This document shows positions 13,597-20,626 of a stretch of DNA of 28,509 nucleotides, piece after piece. Both the position numbers and the translations under genes were made by a program. Each line of letters starts with the position of its first letter. Position 1 is the first letter of the stretch. Source of the DNA: a virus. Location of the stretch: the IMG/VR virus record IMGVR_UViG_3300027760_000064, positions 1 to 28,509 of that record; one strand, given 5' to 3'. The notes below the pieces were generated by a model. It did not search any database. It was not told where the DNA came from and was given only the letters and a program-made list of their open reading frames with translations.

Positions 13597-14226
13597 TCAA
13601 TCCCACAATGCACCGTAGTATTTACCGAACAACCGCATACCGTTGTCAATTTTTCGTTGGTGTGCTTCCATACCTTCACGATCAATCTTAAATGTATCAT
13701 TTGGTCCACGTTGCATTTCTTTGCAATCAGGATGATCTTTAGACTGTACCCAAATGAGGTCATGCACACCAGACTCGTATTGTTTTTCCCATTCATTATC
13801 TGGATGCAATTGTTGAAAAGACCAAATGATTTGATTTAGAACCCATTCCCACCGTGATTCTGCCATGGCGTCCATGTCATATTCATTCTCTTTCGGTGGT
13901 GCATTAGTAGACCGAATCGATTCAGGAACATCCTCATCATCAACGAGTGCATACCCATGCTTACATTCTTTTAACTTAATAAGCATAGGCAATGCAATCA
14001 TTGCAAGCGTATCATTCATGTTCCATACATCAAAGTTATCGATATGAATCGAAACTTTACGCTTACGCTTTGAATGGATCCACTCACATAGATCATTCAA
14101 TTTAGTATGAGAAAGATATTCACCGATTGATTCGCACCGTTTTTCAGATACGCCAACCTTTTGTAGAAGATCGGCAATCTGATACGGACCCCACCACTTA
14201 ATGAATGGACCAATATAGACTTTCAT
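13597..14226 (-). CDS. Conserved T4-like phage protein, unknown function
   Basis: A 209-residue protein starting MKVYIGPFIKWWGPYQIADL, with KRKVSIHIDNFDVWNMNDTL and then LAMIALPMLIKLKECKHGY, followed by an acidic loop DDEDVPE and WEWVLNQIIWSFQQ. This matches a family frequent in T4-like marine and enteric phages. It looks globular and cytosolic; I know no proven activity. Upstream (14227-14345) lie a TATACT box (14261-14256), a GTGC-GAAA-GCAC hairpin and a tandem repeat. Confidence 0.65.
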   Translation of the reverse strand: MKVYIGPFIKWWGPYQIADLLQKVGVSEKRCESIGEYLSHTKLNDLCEWIHSKRKRKVSIHIDNFDVWNMNDTLAMIALPMLIKLKECKHGYALVDDEDVPESIRSTNAPPKENEYDMDAMAESRWEWVLNQIIWSFQQLHPDNEWEKQYESGVHDLIWVQSKDHPDCKEMQRGPNDTFKIDREGMEAHQRKIDNGMRLFGKYYGALWD

Positions 14227-14300
14227 TATATTCTCCTATTTAAGATGAAACCTTTAGTATAGGCTAGAAGTGCTTTCGCACACCTAACCATTTGTGTAAG

Positions 14301-14344
14301 ATAATACTTACGATATGTTGTCATAATACTTACGATATGTTGTC
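14301..14344. repeat. Two exact 22-bp tandem repeats
   Basis: The 22-bp unit at 14301-14322 is repeated perfectly at 14323-14344, directly after the stop codon of the CobS-like gene and upstream of the 14226 start. It may be a protein-binding site pair (two turns apart) or a recent slippage duplication. Confidence 0.9.
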
Positions 14345-14345
14345 A

Positions 14346-15527
14346 TTAAAAGGGAATATCATTATCTTCAGTTTGAACCACTGAAGGTGTTGTATTTGCA
14401 GTCATTTCGACTTTAGCATCAACTTTGGAGTATAGATCAAGAAATGCATTCTTAGTTTCTTCATCAAATCGATTCACACACATTTTAATTGCTTTAGTAC
14501 GATCACCAAAGATTGCATATGCATGAGCAATATGGACTAGACGGCGAGTCGAGATGATCTCATCAACACCACCCTCAGCAAATGTCTTGCGAATAACATC
14601 TGCCCACTTAATAAGATTCTCTGCAAACTCATCATCATTCATCAAAGGCTTTAGAATCTTAGTCTCAACGGATGCAGACGGATACTCTTGTTCTACTGTA
14701 ATAGGAAAACGCTCAAGGAATGCATCATCAAGAATCTTTGCAAGAAAGCGACCCTCTTCAGATCCACGACCTTTAGTGTTTGCAGTTGCAACGATTTGAA
14801 AACCAGGTGCAGGTTTAATGTATTCACCAGATTTCTTGTTGAAATAAGACTTACCCTCTAGAATACCTTGCAGACACAATAGTTTCTCAGAACCACGATC
14901 CACTTCATCGATAAGTAATACAGCACCACGTTTCATTGCAGTAATGACTGGACCATCACGATACACCACATTACCATCAACAAGTGTATTAGAACCAATC
15001 AAATCTGATTCATCAGTTTCAATCGAGATATTGACACGGATACATTCACGTTGAAGTGCAGCACATACCTGTTCGACCATCATTGTTTTGCCATTACCAG
15101 AAAGACCAGTAATAAAAACAGGATAGAATTGTTTAGACTTAACGATTTGCATCAAGTCTTTATAGAAACCAAATGGAACATAGTTCTCATATTTCTCAGG
15201 AATTGCAGTATCAGCATCATCCTGTAGTTTCTTTTGTTTAAGAACCGTAACAGTAGCAACCATTTCAGGTGCCATTACGAAATTGCCTGGCACAGACACT
15301 ACTTTAGGTGCATTGAATATGGGTTTGTCTTTATGCATAGCACCAAAAATAGTAGGGACACGGTATTGCCCACGACCGGCGCGATACTCTTGTCGTTGTA
15401 CAATCCAGAAAGGATATGGAACATTCTTTTCATCAACAACACGTTGAATCTCATCCCGAGTGAGAATAGCATTCTCACCAAAGATTTCATTAGCAGCAAT
15501 AATAAACGCTTTAGTATTCTGTTTCAT
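14346..15527 (-). CDS. CobS/MoxR-like AAA+ ATPase
   Basis: A 393-residue AAA+ protein like the 'cobS' gene of cyanophages. An N-terminal region (1-115) is followed by the ATPase core: Walker A GLSGNGKT (141-148), Walker B AVLLIDEVD (D207, E208), sensor-1 ATANTKG, and the RF(L)AKILDDAFLERF arginine-finger region. C-terminal helices end TEDNDIPF. True CobS drives cobalt insertion into cobalamin with CobT; no CobT is visible here, so a chaperone-type remodelling role is at least as likely. It is the second gene behind the early promoter at 15673-15721. Confidence 0.85.
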   Translation of the reverse strand: MKQNTKAFIIAANEIFGENAILTRDEIQRVVDEKNVPYPFWIVQRQEYRAGRGQYRVPTIFGAMHKDKPIFNAPKVVSVPGNFVMAPEMVATVTVLKQKKLQDDADTAIPEKYENYVPFGFYKDLMQIVKSKQFYPVFITGLSGNGKTMMVEQVCAALQRECIRVNISIETDESDLIGSNTLVDGNVVYRDGPVITAMKRGAVLLIDEVDRGSEKLLCLQGILEGKSYFNKKSGEYIKPAPGFQIVATANTKGRGSEEGRFLAKILDDAFLERFPITVEQEYPSASVETKILKPLMNDDEFAENLIKWADVIRKTFAEGGVDEIISTRRLVHIAHAYAIFGDRTKAIKMCVNRFDEETKNAFLDLYSKVDAKVEMTANTTPSVVQTEDNDIPF

Positions 15528-15548
15528 ATATAACCTATTTATTAAGTA

Positions 15549-15638
15549 TTAAGCATTTCCAGTGAGAATCAAAACAATTACAGCAACCCAACCAATGATG
15601 ATGGTTGCAAGCACATAACTATCTGGTAACCTACGCAT
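15549..15638 (-). CDS. 29-residue membrane peptide
   Basis: MRRLPDSYVL followed by ATIIIGWVAVIVLILTGNA: a basic start and one membrane helix. It is the first gene after the early promoter, with AGAAGGAAATTGT upstream of the ATG. Hydrophobic peptides also come first behind the promoters at 25532 and 27984. Function unknown; membrane or inhibitor peptide is inferred. Confidence 0.6.
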   Translation of the reverse strand: MRRLPDSYVLATIIIGWVAVIVLILTGNA

Positions 15639-15672
15639 ACAATTTCCTTCTGTTTTCTCAGTCGATAGAACC

Positions 15673-15721
15673 ATTATACACACGGTCTTGTCAAGTGTCA
15701 ATCGTGTTGTTTTCACACAAC
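15673..15721 (-). promoter_or_regulatory. Early promoter P1 with GTTGT-N6-ACAAC dyad
   Basis: On the minus strand: dyad GTTGT-GTGAAA-ACAAC (15721-15706), 4 bp, TTGACA (15701-15696), 17-bp spacer, TATAAT (15678-15673), then a leader with GAGAAAACAGAAGGAAA. It is the only minus-strand member of the ten-promoter family. Confidence 0.85.
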
Positions 15722-15731
15722 AGTCGAAAAA

Positions 15732-15767
15732 AAAAGATAACCCTCTTTTATAAATAAAAGATAACCC
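15732..15767. repeat. 12-bp direct repeat flanking the late box
   Basis: AAAAGATAACCC occurs at 15732-15743 and again at 15756-15767, 24 bp apart, with the TATAAATA box between the copies. Confidence 0.8.
15749..15756 (+). promoter_or_regulatory. T4-type late promoter TATAAATA
   Basis: Exact match to the T4 late consensus, intergenic, 28 bp upstream of the kinase start. GAGGA in the leader serves as ribosome site. Confidence 0.85.
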
Positions 15768-15784
15768 ATCATCCGAGGACGCAT

Positions 15785-16504
15785 ATGTTATCATTTAAGT
15801 CTTTTCTAACAGAAGGTCTACATGACCCAGCCAAGTTAAAAGCGATCTTCTTGGCAGGTGGTCCTGGATCGGGTAAGTCCCATGTCGTTAATAAAGTAAG
15901 AGGTGACTTAGGATTTAAGATGGTCAATTCAGATGACCTATTTGAAAAGGGTATTAAAAAACATGGGTTAGATCCTAAAATGCCTGAATCTGAAACTGAA
16001 AAACGAGATGTTGTTCGTAAAAGGGCAAAAGAGTTAACCGCTAAAAAATCTCACCTATATCAACATGGTCGATTAGGAATGGTTATTGACGGTACCGGTA
16101 AAGACTTTGAAGAAATACATAAAAAGTCTGAACATCTAAAAACATTGGGTTATGATACTCATATGTTATTCGTCAATACATCATTAGCCGTTGCACATAA
16201 ACGCAATTTAAAACGTGATCGATCTGTACCTGCACACATTGTCGATAATGCATGGCATAAAGTGCAAGACAATATGGGTAAGTTTCAATCTCATTTTGGT
16301 CGCGACAATTTTACCGTTGTTGACAATTCTAATGACGGTGATGAATCTGGTGCATTAGATAACTTGCATAAACACATTCGCCGTATTGCAACAATGGATG
16401 TAAAGAATCCCGTAGGTAGGGATTGGATTCGCCGTAAAGAAAAGACCATTAAACGAGGCGAACACATACCAACCAATATGCCACAAAAACGCAAGGTTGT
16501 CTAG
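15785..16504 (+). CDS. Zeta-toxin-like P-loop kinase, probably packaged in the capsid
   Basis: A 239-residue P-loop kinase. Walker A is AGGPGSGKS (24-32), followed by a substrate Asp pair (D50, D51), GMVIDGTGKD (98-107) and a lid segment HKRNLKRDRSVP (138-149), as in zeta-toxin-like nucleotide/polynucleotide kinases. The first ten residues, MLSFKSFLTE followed by G, resemble the T4 capsid-targeting peptide (MKTYQEFIAE, then A) and fit the gp21 protease consensus (L/I)-x-E before G/A/S. With the late promoter just upstream, I infer an internal head protein injected with DNA. Substrate unknown. The C-terminus is strongly basic. Confidence 0.75.
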   Translation: MLSFKSFLTEGLHDPAKLKAIFLAGGPGSGKSHVVNKVRGDLGFKMVNSDDLFEKGIKKHGLDPKMPESETEKRDVVRKRAKELTAKKSHLYQHGRLGMVIDGTGKDFEEIHKKSEHLKTLGYDTHMLFVNTSLAVAHKRNLKRDRSVPAHIVDNAWHKVQDNMGKFQSHFGRDNFTVVDNSNDGDESGALDNLHKHIRRIATMDVKNPVGRDWIRRKEKTIKRGEHIPTNMPQKRKVV

Positions 16505-16507
16505 CCT

Positions 16508-16575
16508 GTTGTAACCATACAACGAGTGTTGTTTTTACACAACACGCTTGACTTTTCTTCGGACCAGAGTAGAAT
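16508..16575 (+). promoter_or_regulatory. Early promoter P2 with two dyads
   Basis: Dyads GTTGT-AACCAT-ACAAC (16508-16523) and GTTGT-TTTTAC-ACAAC (16528-16543), 20 bp apart; TTGACT (16548-16553), 16-bp spacer, TAGAAT (16570-16575). The leader has GACGAAAACCGACAGGAAA. Confidence 0.85.
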
Positions 16576-16608
16576 GGTACCTGTTGTGACGAAAACCGAC
16601 AGGAAAAT

Positions 16609-16806
16609 ATGAATCTCACCGAAGCCAAAAGAATTCTGGATGTTGCTATTGTCAACCTCAATGTTGATCCTAATATCTCTATGTGGGATGCAATGGATAA
16701 ATTGGTTGCTGTCGGTAAAAACAATTTGCGAGCGGATGTATATACCGCATATTGTATTGTAATGGATGAAATGTCATCCCAACGTGGTTTTAATGGTGGA
16801 TATTGA
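16609..16806 (+). CDS. Hypothetical protein
   Basis: A 65-residue helical protein (MNLTEAKRILDVAIVNLNVD...AMDKLVAVGKNN). First gene behind promoter P2, with AGGAAA upstream. Not recognised. Confidence 0.6.
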   Translation: MNLTEAKRILDVAIVNLNVDPNISMWDAMDKLVAVGKNNLRADVYTAYCIVMDEMSSQRGFNGGY

Positions 16807-16807
16807 A

Positions 16808-17044
16808 ATGGGTTTCGAAAAAAACATATTGAATAAGATTGCACCAATCCTAGAATCTGGTGATCATGCCGACTTTTTTAATGGTACTCTTTTTGTATCA
16901 TGTAATGATGTTAAGGCTAAATTGATTGCTCGCCAACTACAAGAGCAATGTTATGCTCGGATTGGTATTTCTAAAATAGAACCTGGCCAATACGCTTTTG
17001 ATTTTCAAGCGTCAAATAAGAATGCCAAATTCAATTATGTATAA
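16808..17044 (+). CDS. Hypothetical protein
   Basis: A 78-residue protein starting MGFEKNILNKIAPILESGDH. The start at 16808 is one base after the previous stop and has GGTGGA upstream. An alternating beta/helix pattern is visible (GTLFVSCNDVKAKLIARQLQ). Not recognised. Confidence 0.5.
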   Translation: MGFEKNILNKIAPILESGDHADFFNGTLFVSCNDVKAKLIARQLQEQCYARIGISKIEPGQYAFDFQASNKNAKFNYV

Positions 17045-17267
17045 ACTACCCATGGGTATATGCCCTGCTTGCAATGGCGATAAAACAGATTGCCACAATT
17101 GTGGTGGACAATATATGTACGGTACGCCAAAAGGCGAAGTACCATTGCGTCTCGATGGCACACCTTGTTTGCATGACTATGCTCATTCATTGTTGAATAG
17201 GCGCACCCTCCACAAATATACCTGTGAGTATTGTTTTGATTCTTTCACTATTGATTCGGGTGATTGA
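17037..17267 (+). CDS. Small zinc-finger protein
   Basis: A 76-residue protein with two Cys clusters: C9-x2-C12...C19-x2-C22 followed by GG, resembling a DnaJ-type zinc knuckle, and C63-x2-C66 near the end, with C44 and H46 between them. Probably two zinc sites. The ATG overlaps the preceding stop (ATGTATAA). A nucleic-acid or protein-binding role is inferred; no family name can be given. Confidence 0.55.
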   Translation: MYKLPMGICPACNGDKTDCHNCGGQYMYGTPKGEVPLRLDGTPCLHDYAHSLLNRRTLHKYTCEYCFDSFTIDSGD

Positions 17268-17269
17268 CC

Positions 17270-17317
17270 GTTGCGTGAAAACAACACGCTTGACACCCGA
17301 CGGAATCCGTGTAGAAT
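17270..17317 (+). promoter_or_regulatory. Early promoter P3
   Basis: Dyad GTTGC-GTGAAA-ACAAC (17270-17285), 4 bp, TTGACA (17290-17295), 16-bp spacer, TAGAAT (17312-17317). Unlike its relatives, the sequence after the -10 does not keep the ATTCTGTGGTCGAG leader. Confidence 0.8.
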
Positions 17318-17324
17318 GGATTAC

Positions 17325-17465
17325 ATGATGAAGACACACACCAAACCACTGATCGGCCACGTGCCGAGACCGCATTGTCGGACACCGATCAAACCTGGTG
17401 TGCGGCATTCTATTAAAACAAAATACAATCGTAAACCTAAACATAAGGAAGTTTATTGTGGGTAA
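17325..17465 (+). CDS. Small very basic protein, possibly leaderless
   Basis: A 46-residue protein with 12 Lys/Arg and a single acidic residue, rich in Pro and His (MMKTHTKPLIGHVPRPHCRT). A nucleic-acid-binding role is plausible. The first ATG lies only 7 bp after the -10 of P3, so the transcript would have almost no leader and no Shine-Dalgarno; alternatively this stretch is an untranslated leader of the next gene, which it overlaps. Confidence 0.45.
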   Translation: MMKTHTKPLIGHVPRPHCRTPIKPGVRHSIKTKYNRKPKHKEVYCG

Positions 17466-17697
17466 AATGTCTGCATTGGCATTGGATATTGAAGAGTCAC
17501 TATGTGCTGGTGATGATATTGGCGATATTGCAATTCGTTATGGCGTCACCGTTAATGATGTTCTTAATATTAAAGAGCATATGATGGATTCTATTGATGA
17601 TTATAATGATTCAATGGATGGTGATTTTGATACTGCCATGGCCTCTGCTGGTTATGGTACCGATGAAGATTATGGTTGTTATGGCGATGATTATTAA
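17458..17697 (+). CDS. Acidic protein with helix-turn-helix-like start
   Basis: A 79-residue protein from GTG (GGAAG 6 bp upstream); an ATG three codons later is possible. The first half (IEESLCAGDDIGDIAIRYGV, TVNDVLNIKEHM) looks like a short HTH; the second half is acidic, ending EDYGCYGDDY. Similar tails occur in T4-like phage proteins. Function unknown. Confidence 0.55.
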   Translation: MGKMSALALDIEESLCAGDDIGDIAIRYGVTVNDVLNIKEHMMDSIDDYNDSMDGDFDTAMASAGYGTDEDYGCYGDDY

Positions 17698-17901
17698 ATG
17701 AAGTATTGTTGGCCTAAGAAACTATATTATGTCCGATGCCGTTGGATTGATTATCCCAACGGTGGTGGTCGAAACTTTATTGCCACTCCGCACCTGGGTC
17801 GTGCTCGTTACTATGCCAAACGATTGCCTTTAAAAATACGGCAAATTGATGTCCGTATTCGTGGTAAAAAACCGTATGTACTAAAAAATAGTTGGTTATA
17901 A
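17698..17901 (+). CDS. Small basic protein
   Basis: A 67-residue Lys/Arg/Tyr-rich protein (MKYCWPKKLYYVRCRWIDYP, RARYYAKRLPLKIRQ), starting directly after the previous stop. Not recognised; RNA or DNA contact is possible from charge alone. Confidence 0.55.
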   Translation: MKYCWPKKLYYVRCRWIDYPNGGGRNFIATPHLGRARYYAKRLPLKIRQIDVRIRGKKPYVLKNSWL

Positions 17902-17902
17902 A

Positions 17903-17926
17903 ATGAAAAAGTCTTTTATTAAATAA
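17903..17926 (+). pseudogene. Seven-codon remnant of the 19515 gene start
   Basis: ATG...TAA encodes MKKSFIK. The gene at 19515 starts MKKAFIKQ, and the eighth codon CAA there is TAA here. It looks like a decayed copy of that gene's 5' end left on the left side of the halogenase insert. Confidence 0.5.
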
Positions 17927-17939
17927 GAGAGTATAATAT

Positions 17940-19499
17940 ATGAAGATAGTTATTGTCGGCGGCGGTACCGCTGGTTGGATTGCAGCACTAATGATCAGTA
18001 AAAGGCATCCATATCACGAAGTTGCTGTAATAGAATCTAGTAAAATAGGCATTATCGGTGTGGGTGAAAGTACCACAGGCCGAATGACGGATATTCTAGT
18101 AAATTTTGTTCAAGATTTCGGTTGCAATCATGATGAATTTATTGTTGAAACCGGTTCAACATTGAAATATGGCATTCGCCATAAGGGCTGGACAAACAAT
18201 ATCAATCGATCATATTTTGGACCTATTGATGGATCTGATACGAGAAATTCTGTTCCTGACCCATTATTTTCATGGGGATTAAACAGATTAAACAACAATG
18301 ATCTTAACACTATTTCCAAATGCGGTTATTGGGTAAACAACGGTCTTTCTAATTTTAACAAAAATTCAGGCAAATTTAATTCATACTGGCATGCTTTGCA
18401 CGTTGATGCTTTCCTCGTGGGCAAATATCTCAAAAAGATTACCCTAAAAAGTAAAAGCGTTTCTCATATCGATGATGAGGTTGTCAATGTATCATTAAAC
18501 AGTTCCAATGGTTGCATAAAATCAGTAACATTAAAAAGTGGTCAAGTAGTTGATGGTGATTTTTTTATAGATTGTTCAGGTTTTCATAAAGTTTTAATGA
18601 AACATTTATCCAATAATTGGATTAGTTATCAAAAAAACTTGCCGTTGAATACGGGTATGCCATTTCAAATAAAATATAAACGAAATGAAATGCCAGAACC
18701 ATACACTACTGCGTGGGCTCAAAAGAATGGATGGATGTGGCAGACTCCTCTAATGGATCGAAAAGGATGTGGATATGTATTTTCTGATGCGTACACTACA
18801 GCTGATAAAGCACAGGAAGAAATAGAAACTATCTTAGGCCATAAGATCGATCCTATTAAAGTTATTAAATTTGATGCAGGACGGCAAGAGAGTGCTTGGA
18901 TTAAAAATTGTCTAGTTATTGGATTAAGTAGTGCTCTACTAGAGCCACTAGAAGCCACTAGTATTCACTCCACTATTGTTCAATCGCAAAACTTTGTCTT
19001 TGAATATTTAAAGAGTAATATAGAAGATACAATGAATGAAGGGTCAAGACTTATTTACAATAAACGTACCGCAACATTGTATGATGATCTTAAAGATTTC
19101 TTAGTAATGCATTACATGGGAGGTAGACAAGATAGTGAATTTTGGCAAATGATTAACACTGGTATAACTAAAACTCCATACGTTGAAGAATTGTTGTTAA
19201 TGTCAAAATCTAAAGTACCTAGTGTAAATGATTTTCCTAGTTATCCAGGAAGTGCAGGATGGCCATTGTATAGTTTTGTTATGGCAGGTTTAAATTTGAT
19301 TAATCCTAAATGTGGTGAAAAAGACTTAGATATGGTATTACCTGGTAATCGAATAATGAGAGATTTAGCTCATAATCATTATTACGACTTACAAAGTCAA
19401 TGGGCTAATGAAGGACGCCAGTCTATGACATATAATGAGTTTATCTCCTACTTTAGGAATTTGCGACACAAGAACGGATTCTCAGATTTCAAGTATTGA
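17940..19499 (+). CDS. Flavin-dependent halogenase (tryptophan-halogenase family, VirX1-like)
   Basis: A 519-residue FAD enzyme. The FAD site is GGGTAGW (7-13) and GVGESTTG (40-47). The catalytic lysine position of the family corresponds to K76 in STLKYGIRHKGW. The family W-x-W-x-x-P signature is W265-M-W267-Q-T-P270, and EPLEATSIHS (335-344) is the C-terminal substrate/FAD loop. Such enzymes use FADH2, oxygen and halide to make HOX, delivered through K76. A cyanophage homologue (VirX1) iodinates many small molecules. The substrate and flavin reductase partner are unknown. It is the largest gene of the right half and interrupts a run of tiny genes; it is best read as a cargo (auxiliary metabolic) gene. 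Confidence 0.9.
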   Translation: MKIVIVGGGTAGWIAALMISKRHPYHEVAVIESSKIGIIGVGESTTGRMTDILVNFVQDFGCNHDEFIVETGSTLKYGIRHKGWTNNINRSYFGPIDGSDTRNSVPDPLFSWGLNRLNNNDLNTISKCGYWVNNGLSNFNKNSGKFNSYWHALHVDAFLVGKYLKKITLKSKSVSHIDDEVVNVSLNSSNGCIKSVTLKSGQVVDGDFFIDCSGFHKVLMKHLSNNWISYQKNLPLNTGMPFQIKYKRNEMPEPYTTAWAQKNGWMWQTPLMDRKGCGYVFSDAYTTADKAQEEIETILGHKIDPIKVIKFDAGRQESAWIKNCLVIGLSSALLEPLEATSIHSTIVQSQNFVFEYLKSNIEDTMNEGSRLIYNKRTATLYDDLKDFLVMHYMGGRQDSEFWQMINTGITKTPYVEELLLMSKSKVPSVNDFPSYPGSAGWPLYSFVMAGLNLINPKCGEKDLDMVLPGNRIMRDLAHNHYYDLQSQWANEGRQSMTYNEFISYFRNLRHKNGFSDFKY

Positions 19500-19514
19500 A
19501 ATAGGTAATATTAA

Positions 19515-19967
19515 ATGAAAAAAGCATTCATTAAACAAGTTCGTGATCTAGCGGATCAGAAGTTTAGCATTACAACGATTGCCAATAAACTTGGCAAACC
19601 TGTATTGGAAGTTTGTGAAGCAATTATGTTGCTCGACACGTTGCCTGCACCAAAGGTAAAACCACCGAAACCCGTAAAGGTTAAAGTCGTAAAACAAAAG
19701 TCTTATGTGCCAGTACCGCGCAAAGTTAAGAAAACAATTAGAGATGTTTTTACACCTAATATTTCTGAACAATCAAAGGCCACTCGGTTCATTGCAAAAC
19801 CATACAATGAGAATTTTCTTAAATCTGTTACCTTTGCCTCAATCGAAGAGGCAGTTAAATATTTGAATGAATTCACCGAGACTAAAATGCCTGCAAAAGA
19901 CTGGTCATTGGTCAATAAATTGTTTTTTGTAAAATCTAATGGTACCGTTGGTACGGTTGTATTATGA
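19515..19967 (+). CDS. HTH-type small protein with Lys/Pro linker
   Basis: A 150-residue protein. Residues 1-40 (IKQVRDLADQKFSITTIANK, LGKPVLEVCEAIML) form a resolvase-like helix-turn-helix. A Lys/Pro/Val linker follows (KPPKPVKVKVVKQK), then a C-terminal domain. Probably DNA-binding, possibly regulatory. No family name can be given. Confidence 0.55.
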   Translation: MKKAFIKQVRDLADQKFSITTIANKLGKPVLEVCEAIMLLDTLPAPKVKPPKPVKVKVVKQKSYVPVPRKVKKTIRDVFTPNISEQSKATRFIAKPYNENFLKSVTFASIEEAVKYLNEFTETKMPAKDWSLVNKLFFVKSNGTVGTVVL

Positions 19968-20299
19968 CAATACCTGAAAGATGGATTATGGTTAAGATAA
20001 CCATGGTTGAGGATGATGAAGTCTTATATAAGATCTTTGCATCTTGGAATGGTGGTTTCTTGGGTAGTAGTTCTTGGAGGATGAATTCAGGTGTAACCAA
20101 AGTTACTGAGGACGATAAGTTCTTTTATTTTGAGGGTCATTCCGGTTCACTTTATCAATGTGATAAACAATCATATGGATCCAATCCGTTTTGTCTTGAT
20201 GTATTGAAAGATTACATTGATCGCAGTAAACACCTTGCAGATATGCAGATTCTTCCTGATAATACTAATTTTATGGAGATAAACTATGGTAGCATTTAA
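19964..20299 (+). CDS. Conserved phage protein, unknown function
   Basis: A 111-residue protein with a pattern seen in many phages: PERWIMVKI, then YKIFASWNGGFLGSSSWRMN, SGVTKV and FEGHSGSLYQCDKQSYG. Predominantly beta. The ATG overlaps the upstream stop (ATGA). Function unknown. Confidence 0.62.
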   Translation: MTIPERWIMVKITMVEDDEVLYKIFASWNGGFLGSSSWRMNSGVTKVTEDDKFFYFEGHSGSLYQCDKQSYGSNPFCLDVLKDYIDRSKHLADMQILPDNTNFMEINYGSI

Positions 20300-20495
20300 A
20301 TTGCCAGACCAAGAATGGTTAGGATATGATCCAGAACGAGGTAATCTTCACGGTTATACTTTTGACCAGATGCATGAATTTGCAAAAGAAATAATCGAAC
20401 AATGCATCCGAATATGTGAATCGGGTAATGGAACTCAAATGACAAGCAATGGCGTGGCCGATGCAATTCGACAAAGATTTAAATCTGTTGCGTAA
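20286..20495 (+). CDS. Small phage protein related to the FAELI.C family
   Basis: A 69-residue protein. FAKEIIEQCIRICE and the end AIRQRFK follow the same order as the proteins at 13124, 23389 and 26620. The start overlaps the previous gene by 14 bases, preceded by GGAG. Its last codons contain the distal dyad of promoter P4. Confidence 0.55.
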   Translation: MVAFKLPDQEWLGYDPERGNLHGYTFDQMHEFAKEIIEQCIRICESGNGTQMTSNGVADAIRQRFKSVA

Positions 20496-20554
20496 AAACA
20501 ACAAGTGTTGTTCGCCAGCAACACGCTTGACGGTCGGCAGGACCAGTGTAGAAT
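20487..20554 (+). promoter_or_regulatory. Early promoter P4 with two dyads
   Basis: Dyads GTTGC-GTAAAA-ACAAC (20487-20502) and GTTGT-TCGCCA-GCAAC (20507-20522), 20 bp apart; TTGACG (20527-20532), 16-bp spacer, TAGAAT (20549-20554). The overlapping hairpin AACAAC-AAGT-GTTGTT (20497-20512) joins the two dyads. Confidence 0.85.
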
Positions 20555-20567
20555 AGTATCTGTGGTC

Positions 20568-20585
20568 GAGCGGTGGTACCCGCTC
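20568..20585 (+). promoter_or_regulatory. Leader hairpin of the ATPase gene
   Basis: GAGCGG-TGGTAC-CCGCTC begins about 13 bp after the P4 -10 box and is followed within 6 bp by a T-rich stretch (GTTTTATTA). It replaces the GAGAAAAC part of the usual leader and could act as a weak attenuator or mRNA-stabilising stem. Confidence 0.5.
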
Positions 20586-20626
20586 CGTCGTTTTATTATA
20601 TTATTGTTTTATTGAGAGAATATAAA

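Noticed and set aside
15549-15794. 81-codon version of the membrane peptide gene
   Set aside because: The longer frame reads backwards through the promoter P1 and its dyad; the ATG at 15638 has the proper ribosome site.
16449-16847. 132-codon minus-strand ORF
   Set aside because: It crosses promoter P2 and two plus-strand genes; no start context and no recognisable domain.
17932-17937. TATAAT just upstream of the halogenase as a -10 box
   Set aside because: No -35 at the right distance; GGAGTATAATAT(ATG)-type sequences recur before several genes (12606, 23566) as ribosome-site context.
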